Of a stretch of 64,000 nt of DNA, positions 1-13,330 are shown one piece after another. The DNA lies in assembly GCA_003342815.1 (NCBI GenBank), contig PTEX01000110.1:965651-1029650 (forward strand), written 5' to 3'. Origin of the DNA: Eudromia elegans. Taxonomy: Eukaryota; Chordata; Aves; Tinamiformes; Tinamidae. Position numbers and translations under genes: made by a program. The notes beneath the pieces are model-generated. The model searched no databases, was not told the DNA's origin, and saw only the letters and a program-made list of their open reading frames with translations. Each line of letters begins with the position of its first letter. The first letter of the stretch is position 1.

Positions 1-2690
1 ATCCTCCCAACTTGAGAAAGTCTCCTCTTTTCCTAGATTGCAGGGAAAGAAATAACTTTTAAGATTGCAGGAAAGCAGTCTGCAAGCTTAGAGACTAACC
101 AAGTAATAAGCCCATAAAACTCCAACAGAAGTGGGGGGGGGATAAAACATGCAGCTCAAAATGATCTATAGGTAAATAAGTCAGTGATATGTCTGGGGAT
201 TTCAAAACGGGAAGAAAAGGGAAAAACACTATGGAAAAAAGGTTTTCTGGAATATGTCTTCCAGACTACTTGAAACACTGCAGTATTGGAGGGGGTGGAA
301 TCTGTCACGCTCAAAGGAGCAAACTGCCCATCTGCTTTCTCTGTCCCTACTCAGAGTTTAAAGAGACGGCATATGGACCATTCCATTTATTCGGTTGACC
401 AGAAATGCTGATTTCTGCACCAGAAGTTACCTAGTTACCAATAAAAATAATTCTAAAAGAATCACAGGAAGAAAAGGCTACGAAAAGGCTCCAGAAAGTT
501 ACCAAGGACCCGTTCTCTGCAGCACTGATACCCTCGGGTCGTCTCCGTTCCGCTGGCAAGTGGCAGGGGCTGCAGCACGGACAGCGCTCGCTGACTAGCA
601 GGGGGACAGCAGCAAGGAAGCGGGCAGGGCATTTTCAGTTTCCTTTTGCACGATTTGATCCCTGGAGCAAAGCCCAGTAGCAGCTGCCATATAAGACGTC
701 AGATCCCTCCCAGACCTGAAGTGATCTATGGGTCAGGGTTTGGGAATCTTCAGACCAGGACAACACAAAAAGACATCAATAAGAATTGCAAACACCAGCC
801 AGGGATGCTGGCATGTCAGCTTCAAGGGAAAACGTCCCTTCTAACTAAAGCTGAGTTTGCACATGAGTTAAACACTGACAATTAATAAATCTTATACAAA
901 ATGGTCCTGAAGTAAACACACAGACCGAAATAGCAGTTTGATTTTAAATACCACGTGAGTGAAGCCTGGGCAGCCTCTCATCACAGGCCGAGCGTCAGGG
1001 GCAGGTCAGGGACCAGCAGCGCCCCAGCTCACGTGGGCCGAGCTGCCCGGGAAGGCCCCAGCTCAGGGCAGCGCCCGCTGCAGGGCCGGCCGGGGCAGCC
1101 GCCGGCACCTCCCGGCCTCCCTCGTGTCGCTGCTCGGCCCCTGAGAACGGCTGGGGCTGGTCCGACTTCGCAGCGCTGCCACGAAATCCCTGCTTAGATG
1201 GATGCTGGGTATGGCGGGGGAGGAAGCATGCCTCCTCCTCCTCCCCCCTGCCGCTCTGCGGTCTGCACAGCAAGGCTCTGTGCCAGCAAGGGTAACCTCT
1301 GCTAGGGCAAAAACGAGACAAGGGCAAAGATCTCCCTGGATTCAAAACCCGTTTTATGCGAACTGTGAGAACTGGGATTTCCTTCAGGAATGGAAGGAAT
1401 AACGCACAAGGAACAAGAGAAAGTTTTCCACACGTGCATTTGCATCTCCAGCAGGAGAGACGGGGTGGAACCCACACAAAGACATTTCTGATGCACATTA
1501 TGGGCCAAACTTCTCGACCCACTTCAGCCTTTCCACATTTCTGACTTGGTGCACTGAGAATCATTGCTCTTGCTGATTGTGCATGTTGTTTTCATTGTGC
1601 TGCTTGCTTATATAAACCTACATAATTGGCACAGATCAAAACTAAAGTTCTTTGAGGAAATATGCACTCACACATTTGAATGTATGAGCAGTGATTCCGA
1701 AAACAGACACTGGAAATGCTGGCAAAACTTACAGTCACAGCTTTATTAACCAGTCACTATGGCCAAGATTAATTTTTCTTTCGGGCTGTAGATAAACTTC
1801 ATCTACACAAGAAAGAAGGTGGTACTCAGTTTAAAAAAAAAAAAAACCCCAATAACAATAAAAATTGATGAATGCAAAGTCGTCCTGAAACACTCCCACC
1901 TCACAAAGATGGGGCATCACACACACCAAAGTCCAGGCTCCTCTGTAGCCTCTTCTGTTGCTGCCAGCTGCTGCCATGGAGCCCCAGGATCAGCCTCATC
2001 CTGCTGCAGCCAAAGTTAGAGGCATGAAGGATTTATAAATCACCTCCTGTAAATGCATTTATTGCTCCATAGTTGCTTGCAGTCCTTTTTCTTTTTTATT
2101 GACAATATGTACTATCTACTACTCTTATTTGGCTTAAATATTGCCAAAAATTGTCAGAGGATTTTCTACTGCTGGTGTGATTATTTATTAATGAAAATAG
2201 TCAGAAATTTAGCTGAATCTATTTTAGATGTGAACTCTGTGAAAAATAGAAGAGCTGACTTTTGAGAAAAGAATGCTGCGTGTCACAAATTAATGGAAAG
2301 AAAAAATAAATAGACAGAAGCAAATTTAACAGGACCTTACAAGGGCAATTTTTGAGAAACCAATTAGTGAGGCTTTGCTCAAACACTTGAGCTCAAAACA
2401 CAAATATTCCTCAAGTGAAAGACACACACATCGGGCAGAACTTGCATTCCAAGCGAGGGGCGAAAGGGTGGTAAAGAGAAAGCGCAGACTTGCTGGGATG
2501 AATAAACACTTTAACCGGGACGTCAAGAGGAAGTCTAGACTCTGCAAAGAACTAAAAGATTACTTAGGGAAGATGACAACATCTCAAGGGTAAAGAGTGC
2601 TGAAAGCGTAAAAAACAGACAGGAGCCCAGCGCGAGCCCCTGTGCAGGCACCAGGAATGAGTTTGCCATGAATGTGGACGTGACTTCTGG
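1..2690. other. Non-coding DNA with one CpG-dense patch
   Basis: No recognisable gene. The only compositional change is the CpG-rich patch at about 955-1,190, listed separately. Open frames here, including a minus-strand frame of 189 codons at 995-1,564, overlap the GC-rich patch, lack any family motif I recognise and are probably stop-poor by composition. A perfect octamer motif (ATTTGCAT) lies at 1,438-1,445. The rest is AT-rich and intron-like. Confidence 0.6.
955..1190. promoter_or_regulatory. Small CpG-dense patch
   Basis: I count 22 CpG dinucleotides in roughly 240 bases, against a CpG-poor background on both sides. The patch carries an E-box-like CACGTG near 1,031 and a GCCGGCCGGGG run near 1,086. 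It is much smaller than the island at 49-51 kb. It could be an orphan CpG island (alternative promoter or enhancer), a GC-rich exon, or a local GC-biased patch. No TATA box or convincing splice pair was found around it. Confidence 0.4.
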
Positions 2691-5690
2691 AATTTTATTT
2701 ATTTTGGGAGAGTCGGAGCACGACGTGGGCAGCAGGAACCACCTCGCCTGCGGCTGCTGGACAGGTTATCCTGCAGAGACTCCGCTGGGGCTACTCCAGG
2801 GATCTTACACCTGGTCTTGCACGGGAAGGGCCTGAGGAGGGATTCTGGCGTGCCAGAGAGTTGGAGTTTTTCAGTTGGGTTTTTGGAGGGGAGAGGGGGT
2901 GGCTTATGCAAACAGGCATGCAATGCCAGGATAGCTCAGATGTACAGCTACGGAGCCTGCCAGCTCAAATGAGGCAAATGACTCCGGATTTATTTTGCTC
3001 TCATTAAATGCAGACAATAGGGAAGGGAGAGCAGAACCTCGCGCTGGACTAAACTGTGTTACATTGCTCTAAGCAGCCCACCAAAGTGAAATACTGTAAA
3101 TGATACATTTGGTAGACGTAAATGACACTGTAAACGATAGAGGGACTATTTTAGAGGCCAAGAGACAAGTATTGCCCAACAGTTCATGCTGCCGCGCGCG
3201 CGGGCCAGGCCAGACCGTCAACCCGAAAGCCTCCGCGGGTCGCGGCCCGCGCTGCTCCGACCACCCGTGCACCTCCGATACTCCCAGTGGGCTCTGGCTG
3301 CTCCTCCGAGAGGAACAACCCACCGCATCCTCTCCCACACACTTCCTGGCAAACATGGGGCCCAGCAAAGTCACCCTACAAAGAATTTTCCATAAACATA
3401 AATCATAACCTTTACTCTTCAGAGTGATAGAGAAGTGCCCTAGTCGTCTCGTCCAAGCAGTAGCTGCTTCTGCTACCCTCTGCATTTGATTATAGAGGCA
3501 ATGCTCTCAATTTATCTCCGCTCTTCGTTCGGTTCATAAACAGAACTGCTCTTGTGCTAGAAGACTCAGATTTAGCAGCACATTTGTTTCCTCCCCCACC
3601 TTTCCGCCCCTCTGGGCACAGAAGAAAATCTATTGAGGAAAAAAATGCTTTATTGAGGCAAATTCACTGAGACTAGATAGAGCAGTTATATGATTACAAG
3701 ATGGAGGTTTCCTTTTTTGGCCTTTTTTTTTTTTAAAGAGAGAAACACAGAGAGTGAGTCTAATGGTGTTAAGAATTTTTAAGTAAGTACAGGACAAATA
3801 CAAGACTCATTGAATTTGAACAATTTGAAATTTTGGATTAGGTGCAGATGCTTGTTGCTAACCAAACCATTCCCATAATCCTTAGGCAAAGATGCCCAAC
3901 ACAGACAGCGCCGTGCAGCACGTGGAAGTCTGCATGGAATACCCTCTTTCTCCACAACCAACTGCTTGTCTGTCCCAAATTGCTCAGATCAACAGGCCTC
4001 AAAATAGAGATATTTGCATGTTCACTATACACGACTACTTGAATGTTTCAAGCATTGAAACTGAAATTGTAGGCCAGGTTTAAGACCACCTACTGAGAAG
4101 TAAGAGGTGAAAAATGCAATATCCAGATTCAAAACCTGAAAACACAACTTGTTTCTCCACCTAATGCATTTTAATAATTGTAATTTCATTCTTGCATACA
4201 GATAAAGTCCAGTGTTCCTATTGGTCTAAGTCAACTTTCCAGATCTGTGACCTTTTTTAACCTTTTAAGAAATTTAACTTGGATTCAGTATACTCAGTCT
4301 ATTTTCCTAGAGCAATATTTAATAATCAATGTACTTGATAATTAAAAACATTTTGAAGGGTAAATCCCTTTGCAGAACTTTATTACTTCAGGGTATGAGA
4401 ATGTGCCTGCCAAGGAGCACATATAGAAAACCACTGCAAAATCACATCCGTGCATCAACTGGCATCCGATGCAACTGGCACCTCCAGACATGCAGAACCT
4501 CCTCATCCTACAGGAACTGGGCTTTGCCTCATGCCACAAATGTCAAACTTGGGCAGTGTCCAAGACTTAGAGGAACAAAGTAAATTCAGGAGCAAGGTGT
4601 CTGCGCTGAAACCGTGCTACCTACAGCTAACATATGTTACCTGAAGGGTAAAACACTAAGAAATGGGCTCTGCAACATAGAAGTCAAACCTATAAACAAC
4701 TTATATTGAGAGGTAGACAAACACAAAGGATTTGAAAAAACTACCTTGAATACTCACATTTCCTATTTCTTGCCATATTTTTCTATCAGTTATCCAGAAT
4801 CATCTCTGTGTACTGAGCACTGAGCAAGTTGAAAGAAATTGGTTATGCCAGTTTGGGATCTTGTTATCCAAGAAACCACTTGTTTCCCCTAAAGTGTCAC
4901 AGTCAAGATAAGGGGCAAGGCTGTCCAAGAGATGAGTGCAACCATGTAAGATATTGGTCATCAGTCCTACACTTCTCATCCTGAATTGATGCATCAGAGA
5001 ATAATTTGTTACTATCCCCAAAGCAATGCAAAACTTGCATTTATTTCTATGCATTTCACTGGAAACTTGACTGAAGGTATCTTTTTATTTTTGTTTCTGT
5101 CTACAATCATCTAGACATCTAGAATAAGTTAAACTTTGGGTTTTTTTAGGTTTCATCCTCCTGATACCAAAAGCTAGTGATGCACATTTCATCTATATAG
5201 AGACGCTTAAATACAAAAGTTTGGCATAACAAAGTCATGCAGAAATACAGACAGAACTAGTCTAGCAATTTTTTTTTTTTAGAAATTTCCTCAGGATTAG
5301 AGTTAACTGAATTCTAGTTCAGTTTTCTACTGTGATGAACAGCGGCAATTTGTGGTCCCATTTTGCCCTCGGTGCAATACTGATTAACCATAACAGACAA
5401 AAATTACACTTTATGTACTCTCAGCATGGATACAACAGACCTCTAACTCCTGTCCAATGTCAGGCGGAGATAGTCACGAAACTTGCATAAAATCCATGAG
5501 ATGTAGAATAAAAAATTCCAAAGACTCAAGTGGAAGTAGTTAAATTATTGAGCTAGAACTAAAATAAGAAATGATAAACAGTCACATCTAAATAATCCTC
5601 AGGTATTCCAATAACTCTAGCAAATATTTGCTCTTTCTATAAATCTCCTCTGAGTAGCCATCAAGTACAACCAGCAACGTGGGGAAGTGT
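2691..5690. other. Non-coding DNA with one CpG-dense patch
   Basis: No gene recognised. Contents are a very compact CpG patch at 3,185-3,290 (listed separately), a conserved-looking AT-balanced stretch around 2,930-3,030, and short homopolymers such as the T run near 5,269-5,280. Open frames are short and unremarkable. Confidence 0.6.
3185..3290. promoter_or_regulatory. Compact CpG cluster
   Basis: About 16 CpGs fall within roughly 105 bases, including an alternating CCGCGCGCGCGGG run near 3,191-3,205. The flanks are AT-rich with almost no CpG. In a vertebrate genome this density suggests protection from methylation, or recent GC-biased change. No splice sites or coding motif accompany it. 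Confidence 0.4.
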
Positions 5691-7770
5691 ATACACTAGG
5701 TGGGCTCAGATTTTCCATTAATCCAGCGAATTTGGGAGCTCACTAATTCCTCCCTCCAAGACGGAGGGAAATTTGCTAAAAAACCCAATCATCTCCTGAA
5801 TGCTGACGCAGCATTTATGTGCTCCGGGTCTCACCACTTTTTGCTCGGCCACCAGCCACTGAGCTCGGTGGAGAGGCGCCCGAGAGGGCAACGGGGAACC
5901 AAGGTAGGAGCAGGGCTCAGGAAGCAGAGGGGCTTCACGCTCAACTGGGGCTAAAGGCTAATCTTGAGAGACAGTGGGTGCACCAGAGTGGGAGAAGAAA
6001 GGGAAGAAACACATCAGAGTAGAGCGTCAGCTCTTTTAGTTGGCAATTCAGTTATTTGTTTTCTTCCTCCCCTCCTCCCACCATCACCTTCCCTTTTAAG
6101 ATGCCTTTTTTCCTAGTTGGCATCTTTCACCACATTTTTTGGACTCCTTTCTCTGTTATCTGCTCACTCATGCTGCTGGTATTTCAGGCTCTACAAAACT
6201 CATGCGGTTCCAAGAGGACATTTGCTTCAGTTGAGCCCTGTGGCATCGGATTCACACAGAGGACTGAAGCGCCAGCTCTGGAGCAGGCCACACTCAGCAG
6301 AAATCATTAAAACAGACATAGATAAAGCCCTATTGATGTTTACAGCTGTGTTACATTAATGCTCCCGTGTCTCCTGCAACCTGGCAGCTCTAAAGCCTGA
6401 CACCATTTGTGTCTACAAACAGCTGTATTGACAGAGAGCCCGAGAGCCCTACAGAGCTCCCAAACCCTGGGGGTGAAGCTGGTGGGAAAAGAAAGCTTTC
6501 TGAGCAACCAGGTCTTTGTGAAAGCTGAAGGCTGCAAGACTTGATTGCTTTTCCTCAGCACTGTAAAGAAAGAACAGCTTTTTTGGTGCCATTGAATTGT
6601 ACGTGCTGCTTTCTTCCCTCTACACAAGCTCAAGAGATACCTGTATATGCACAAGCTGAATGCAACTACAGAATAGCCTACCTTGCCCCAAAAAAATCAT
6701 GAGAATGTTGGTAGTTTGCCCTGAAACCAGGAAAAAAAACAGACTCCAGCAGTAAGTCAGAGCTAGTGCGATACATTCCCTCTTTCACCCTGACTGCTTG
6801 TGCACTTACACCTTGCAGGCTTGCTTCCTCAAGTCGCTGCCATCTCCCATTACAGGCAACCAATGCGTCTGTGCAGCATCCCCACCGAACTGAACTCATA
6901 CTTTTGTCAAAAAAACATTTCAAAATGAAGGAAGGTTTAAGTGGGCTCCGTGGGGCAAGCAGTTCAGGATGGCCTGAGGGCCACAGGGCAGCATTCACAG
7001 CCTGTTCCTGGGAGCAGGAAGGGGACCAGGGAAAGCTCCCTGTCTGCAGAGCTGGGAATCCTGTGCTGCTGACCCACACCTGGGGTTTCAAAACAGGCAC
7101 CTGCAGTCATTTTGTCTTAAATCGTCCCTAAGGGGATGGGGGAAAGTATAAATAAATAAAAAAAGAATCTCATCTACAGGGAGAAAGGGTAAACACGTGC
7201 AACAGGACTCCTATGGTTCGCAGAGGCCACGTGAGCCTCAGCCCCACATCACTCTCCTGGAGCGAGGTCCTCAGCACAACAGAACTTCTTCATATTGTGC
7301 CATTTTACAAAACACTATTCAGGATTAACTGGACCAGAGAAAAAACATTGATTACCAGTCCTGGACACTCCCCAGGGGAAGACAACTTGGATTGCACTCT
7401 CAAACTGCTTATGGATTTTAATCCAGCAATTGTTAAATGCAAAATATAGCAACTTAACTGAAAAGGAAACAAAGCCCTCGGGATAAGCACTTCTTTGCTG
7501 CACATCTGGGCTGAATGTAAAAATCAGCAGCCTAACAGCTTTACATCTCCTTCACGGCCAACCACCGTGACAGCTGATCCATGTTGGTAGGCAACAAGTC
7601 TCACATGAAATCCTTCCAATTTTTTGGGCCACAGGAAATTAAAAATTAAAGCTCAAGTCATGCATTAGTGTGATATTTCTCACAGTGCGTTAATGGCAAC
7701 AGAGTAGAGCAAGTAAGGCAGCAAAAGTCAAAAGCAGTGAACAGAAGCATCCTGTTCCCACCTTTATATA
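5691..7770. other. Non-coding DNA, nothing specific
   Basis: No exon, repeat family or RNA gene is recognised. Composition is slightly more GC-rich at 5,820-5,960 and 6,900-7,100. Overlapping open frames of 121 (plus) and 140 (minus) codons at 6,678-7,131 share no recognisable motif and mirror each other, as expected for chance frames. Confidence 0.55.
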
Positions 7771-8660
7771 AAGACAGAAATATCTACATAGACATTTCTT
7801 CACAGTTCGTTTTTTCCATTAACAAATCCTGTTATATCAGGTAGTAAAAGTATATGTACAATCACTCTGATCTCATAATTTAACTGTAACAACAAAAATC
7901 TGTTCAAAATCACCTGTGATTTACACTGAGGAGATTGTATACATTAATCGCTATCCCGAGGTCGAAAGTATTTGTATGTGAATTTGGCCCCAGCTTTTCC
8001 GATGCGTGTCACTTACAAGATTTGACAAGTTATGCAGGTAAGAGATCAGTTGAAATGCCGATCTACTGGTGTTCCTTTCAGCTGACGATGCCGGCTGAAT
8101 TTGAACGAATGAATTCCTTCACCTTTATCTGATGTGCTTCACTTTAAAGAGGAGGAAGATATTGGGAAATAAATCAATAGGAGCATCAAACGGCTTCCTC
8201 AGGGTGTTCCCAACTGCCCTTCAGAATCTGAGATAGCAGAAAGCCATCAGGTATGCCTGATGATACATGACATACAAGGAACACTCACCCAAAGATGCAA
8301 TCTCCTTTTGCTTATATGTAATAAATGCAGAGCGAGCAAAAAAGGACTTGAATAAAAACATTACTAAAAGTATATCGTCACGGTAAACATGGAAAATCTC
8401 TACAAAATCATTTATCTGCATTTATGTACATATACAGATTTTTTTTACACTGTATCTCACTGAGAAAATAACCTTTTCCGCTACTAATACTAAGGAAACT
8501 TCATAAAATTTTGGCAGACACTACTATATACGTATGGAGATATCACAAATTTATCGTCATCAGATTCGCTTGAAAAAATAGCTGGAGAAGCAGGGTTCAA
8601 ACATTTCAAATATTAATATATACAGAACTCTCTGTTGTCATTAAGTACCACCCAGTCGCT
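7771..8660. other. Conserved-looking non-coding patch
   Basis: This stretch is free of recognisable repeats and homopolymers. It is dense in homeodomain- and GATA-like words and contains scattered CpGs in otherwise AT-rich DNA (for example around 7,945-7,970 and 8,090-8,110), which resembles developmental non-coding elements. A plus-strand consensus splice donor CAG|GTAAGA lies at 8,035-8,043. Conservation cannot be tested from one sequence, so this is a pattern-based guess. Confidence 0.3.
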
Positions 8661-11539
8661 GATCCACAGCCGAACTGAGAAAAACATGGACAGACTTGCT
8701 AAACAGAACTGGCAATCGTTTCCTGAGCAATTCACACTGCAAACCCCTCAATTCACATGCCTCTGATAGAATTGCACCACTTTTAGAAAATAATCCATAT
8801 GCTGAAATCAGTATTCAATCAGCATTGAAGCAGAGCCCATCAGGATGGCATCTGCAGCATTCTCAGGTAGCAATCAATGCAAATTCTAATCTAGGGGTCA
8901 GCACTGGGACTTCTAGATAAAAATAGACAGTGCTGCAAAAATAAGGAGCAAAGATTCCAAGGAAGAAAGAGGAAATCAGAGAAAAGCTATTAGCAGCATT
9001 TTACAAGTGAGGATTTAAAGCACAAAAGGTTGCAGGAAAGGCTGAAAGCTTCACATAGGATATGCTCTAAAGCAGATTTCAATGGGCGACGTGGGAAGCA
9101 GCAGGAAATAGACAAACCAATAATTTTTTTTAAAATGAGTCTTCTGGTTTTTGAAGAGCTCATCCTAGCGTATGTAGCCTATCAAAAATATAGTGCAAGA
9201 GGGGAAAAAAGTAGTCCCCAGTCTAAGGTAGTTATCTCTACCTGTAGCAACCCATGGATAAATTCTGTGCTACTGACCGTAAGAAAAAGATCACTGAGGT
9301 CAAGCACTGCTATGCTAAAATGTGAGCCTGAGTTTGCCACTGTGGTAAACTTCAAGCTCATTCTTTTCCCTGCGGGGAGGTCTAATTCCTTTCCCGCTGC
9401 ATTCTGAGACTAAAACAACAGCTGAAGTAGATTTCTTGGTTAACCACACAGATTTTGATACGTTGCAAACTATAGAAAAGCAAGTGAACTTAGTTTGCCA
9501 CTTTAACTTAACAAGAAAGTTATTTTAAATATTACCTCTTTTCCCCTCCACCAGTCTGAGAATTCTTCAGAGTAAGTAATATTTCAAGCCTCATTAATAA
9601 TAATGCTTTGACAATATTTTTCCCACCTCTATTAGTCTGTATTTATTCAGGAAAGAGCTCTGGTGATTCTTTTTTTTTTTTTTTTTTTACTCAAGGCAAC
9701 TTAAAGCATGGCACAGGTCTCCAAAGAAGATAAATTGCTTAATCTCAGTTTGCCAGGGTACATAGAAGTAACCACAAAAATAAGGTCCAAAAAGCTGACA
9801 GGACACAGCATATGTCCACCACCTACGGTTTGGAAAAGCAGCAACACCTTGCCTTGAAAACAACCGTATGTCAAGCATCCATACTTCACTTAATAGCATT
9901 AAAATACCATTGCTTTAAAGAACAAAACAAAACCTAATGACAACACATCACTTTGTATGCTGATGCCACCCTCCTTTCACTCTGTTTCCAGTCATAAACG
10001 TTTGAAGACAGATGTTACTTATTCACTATGATAATCCTTGCAGGTTCTCTAAAGCCATCTAGAATTGCACATCTAGGGGAAGCAAGAAAACCCGAGTATT
10101 ACAAGATAAAGCAGCTAACTCTTACCAACTTCTCTTATTCCTTACAGATTTGACATAAATACAATCTGTTCTTCCTGATTTAGAAATTTTTCTCAAAATA
10201 CTCAATGAAACCAAATCAAATATGAGGCTGCGTAATCCCAGAGCAGTTATGATCAACACATATCTGTAAATATTGTATGTTAATATGCAAGAAATCACTA
10301 CTTATTATATAATTTGCCCTTTTGCCTAGAGAGTCAAAGATTTACTGAAAAATAAATGAGGAGCAGTGACTTCTGGTGAACTTTCTCTATTTTGTAGCCA
10401 GTTAATTTCCTCCTTCTGGTGAAGGTCTTGTATGCCACACATCCTGCTTCAGGCTATCACCAGGATGGGAAAACTGTGGTTCCTTTCTTCCTCATTACAA
10501 AGTTTAAAACCAGGAAATACATCCGTTATGAACTTTTAAGAGTAAAACAAATGTTAAAGAGATTGGCAGAACATTGGAAAAAATTCCCAAGATTATAATC
10601 ACACATATGGGGAAAGAAACATCTAAAAAGTGCTTTACCAGCTACAATGCTTTCAAATTTATCGTGAAATACCATCAGGAGTAATATCACAGACAACTGA
10701 ATAGCATCCAAAAATCAAAACTCAGCATGTGGAGAATGGCGGGATGAGAAAAAAATAATTCTAGTTAGATTACTTTTGTTGCAGACTGTATAGCTACAGA
10801 AATGCTGTAATCCTGAGGGAGACCTAACCCTAGTCTTCCTCTTCCATCCTCGCCCTGAGGAGAGCAAGAGCTTTCACACTAGCCTACTAAATATCTTTAA
10901 AGGCCTTACAGTTCAGATTTAGATAAATAAGTATGTGTGTTAAAAGGATTCTAAAATAAATTGCAAGACCCATAGCTGCAGTCCAGTAGATGTGCAACTT
11001 GGAAAATCCTTCACGGTTACTCATGCAACAAGCAGCAGCAGCTCTTCACAAGCCCATTGAGAAAAGCAGAACAATTTGGAATTTAAGCCCCGCAGTCTCA
11101 ACACAGCGATCTTGGCAAAAGGAGGCAGAGCGGTGATTCACACATCAGTGTCTCGCATTATGATACAGAGCCTCTCACTGGGAAGCTTCCCAAAGCATTT
11201 TTACAAATGAGTACAAGTTTCATTCATCGCTGAAACGCACTCTTCCATGGCAGGAGTCAGGAGCTGTTCGACAGCACAGGAACAGCCCAGAGAAGTTTAA
11301 ACCAAGAAGTGAGAAAACTGTAACATCACACAGCTGAAACTCAAAGGAAAGATTAAGCAGTCTGAGCTCTGCTCCTCATGCAGGTATCGACCGTGTCAGA
11401 CAAGATGAGATCACTTGGACACACTTACTCGCTACTACAATAAAAGTGATTTTTCTTTTTATTAACCAACGGTCTTAAACACAATTGCACAACTCCCATA
11501 CTGAATCCCAACTTAGTGCCAGAATGGATCTTAGAATTA
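8661..11539. other. Non-coding DNA, nothing specific
   Basis: Intron-like AT-rich sequence. It contains a 19-base T run at 9,670-9,688 and an octamer motif (ATGCAAAT) at 8,877-8,884. A 125-codon plus-strand open frame at 9,030-9,407 shows no family similarity that I can identify. No RNA gene was seen. Confidence 0.6.
9670..9688. repeat. Poly(T) run, 19 bases
   Basis: Uninterrupted T homopolymer, read directly. No adjacent retroelement body is recognisable, so it is annotated as a simple repeat rather than a retrotransposon tail. Confidence 0.9.
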
Positions 11540-11879
11540 GTGGTGATTACAAGAAAAATCTACCTTCTAAACCTGCTGCCTAGACTCCTGTCCCACCGTT
11601 TGGCTGTTCTCATGGGGAAATCGCTTCTTGCTCCATGCCTGCTTTCTCTCCTCTTCCCACCATGCAATGAAGAAGAGCTTGGCTCCCTCTCCTTCAGGAC
11701 CTTGCCGTAGGCACTGAAGGGCTGCCACAAGGTCTCCTGAAGCACTGCCATCGGCAGAATGGTCCTGATCCCTCAGTCTCTCCTTGCAAGCAATGCTCCA
11801 GCTCTCAACACTTTGGTGTCCTTATGCTGAACTTGCTTTAAGCTACTGATACCTTTCTTGCATGGGGAGAAGCAGATAG

Positions 11880-12400
11880 AACTCTCCATGATCTTGTCCA
11901 GGTCATTGATAAAGGTATTAAAAAGAACCAGTCCCGTGATATATCACTGTGGTGCTCCTTGCATTGCCAGCCTCCAAGAAGAACATGATCCTGGGAGTCT
12001 GATCGACAGACTTATCTGTTTGTCTCCCTAAGCAGGTTGTATGAATATCATGAGGAAAAAAAACGCTGGATGTGGTAAAGGCGAGGTATATTATTCGTCT
12101 GCAAATCCAGTTATTTCATCACAAAAGGCAATCAGGTTGGTCAGACATGATTTATCCCTGCCAATCCATGCAAACTGTTGCTATCCTACTTCATGTGCCT
12201 AGAGGAGGTTTCAAGAGAGCCTCCTGCACGATCTTCCTGCAGAGCAAAGTAAGGCAGACCATCTTGAAGGTCCTTGGATTGCCTTTTTGGTCTTTTTTAT
12301 GATAAGTGCCAAAATATGCCTTTCTCCTGTCATTGGGACTCTACTCTCATCTTTATAACAGTGTTTCCAAGCTCCTGTTTAACAGCTTGCCCCTGCTTGT
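11880..12400 (-). pseudogene. CR1 ORF2 reverse transcriptase remnant
   Basis: Broken reverse transcriptase of the CR1 copy. The finger/palm segment carries KSCLTNLIAFCDEIT (12,109-12,153), followed in the CR1 order by LVLFNTFINDLDKIME (11,884-11,931), the segment after the conserved VPQGS-type block. The upstream block equivalent to the NYRPVSL motif lies near 12,240-12,285 but is altered. The two conserved peptides need a frame change between them, and the catalytic FADD region further downstream is not recognisable, consistent with the internal deletion. In life the family copies its own RNA at a nicked genomic target; this copy cannot. Confidence 0.8.
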
Positions 12401-12737
12401 CTACTGTACACTGTCTTTTTGCATTAGAGCTCTGCATGGGTTCCCTGTTTGACCAACCAGACCTCCTGATACACATGCTTGCATTCCTAAGTATGGGAAT
12501 GGGCTGCTCTTGCACATGGAAGATTACCCCCTGATGACCTACCAGATTTCCTAAACTCCTTTGCCTTTCAGAGCTTCTTCCCTCAGGACCAACTACCAGT
12601 TTCCTGAACACAAGTAAGTCTTCTCGCCAAAAGTTCAAGTCCTACCTGCCTTTCTTACTCCCTTCAGGATCCTGAACTCCGCTATTTCATGGTTCCCAGA
12701 GGCTGTCACTGATTGTCTTACAACCACTTCTGCCCTG

Positions 12738-13330
12738 CTAGTTAATAACAGATGCAGTTGTGCACCTGGTTGGCCCATCCAGTGCCTGTTTCAAGAAGTT
12801 ATTCCTAACACCCTCCAGACATGTCTTTGCTAACTTGTATTGCACCATCACCTCCTGCTGAGAAAGCAGATGCCGAGGAGGTTCAAGGCACCCATAGGAG
12901 CCAGCCTGCAAGCCAGAGACTTCCTCAGAGTGTTTAAAGAAGATACTGTCTGCTTCCTCATCACAATCTGTAACAAACTCCCACCACAATGTCACTCTAT
13001 CCTCTAATCATGACCCACAAGCTCTCAAGCAACACAATATCCACAGAAGAGCTCCACACATTCGAGCTACTTCCTCATGTCAGGGGAAACTCTCATACTC
13101 TTCTTCCCTTCATATCTTTCCTGAAGAGCCCCTCTGTGCCCATCTAAGAACTGCTGCTGTGCAAGTTGTCCCATCACGTTTCGGTTATTCCAGAGTCTCA
13201 GCTCTGCTACTGCACAAGTAGCTCTAGTTCCTCCTGCTTGTTTCCCAGGCTGTGTGCATTTGTGTGCACGGAAGGGATTGAGGTGAACTCTCTTTTTGGC
13301 CTTATGTGTTTGTTCCCAAGGGGTCTTGTT
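12738..13330 (-). pseudogene. CR1 ORF2 endonuclease remnant
   Basis: Degenerate apurinic/apyrimidinic-like endonuclease domain of the same CR1 copy. An 85-codon open frame at 12,738-12,995 keeps the family order: a VTLWWEFVTD segment in place of the usual IVVGVCYRPP, an acidic stretch, IFFKHSEEVS, and NNFLKQALDGPTR. Further upstream, at 13,067-13,270, an overlapping frame preserves fragments of the N-terminal half. The catalytic histidine and aspartate context is no longer intact, and frames shift between the pieces. It is not a gene of the host. Confidence 0.78.

Noticed and set aside
995..1564. 189-codon minus-strand open frame
   Set aside because: It overlaps a GC-rich CpG patch where stops are rare, has no recognisable domain and has no supporting splice or promoter signals.
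6678..7131. Overlapping 140- and 121-codon frames on opposite strands
   Set aside because: Mirror-image open frames without motifs in moderately GC-rich DNA, compatible with chance.
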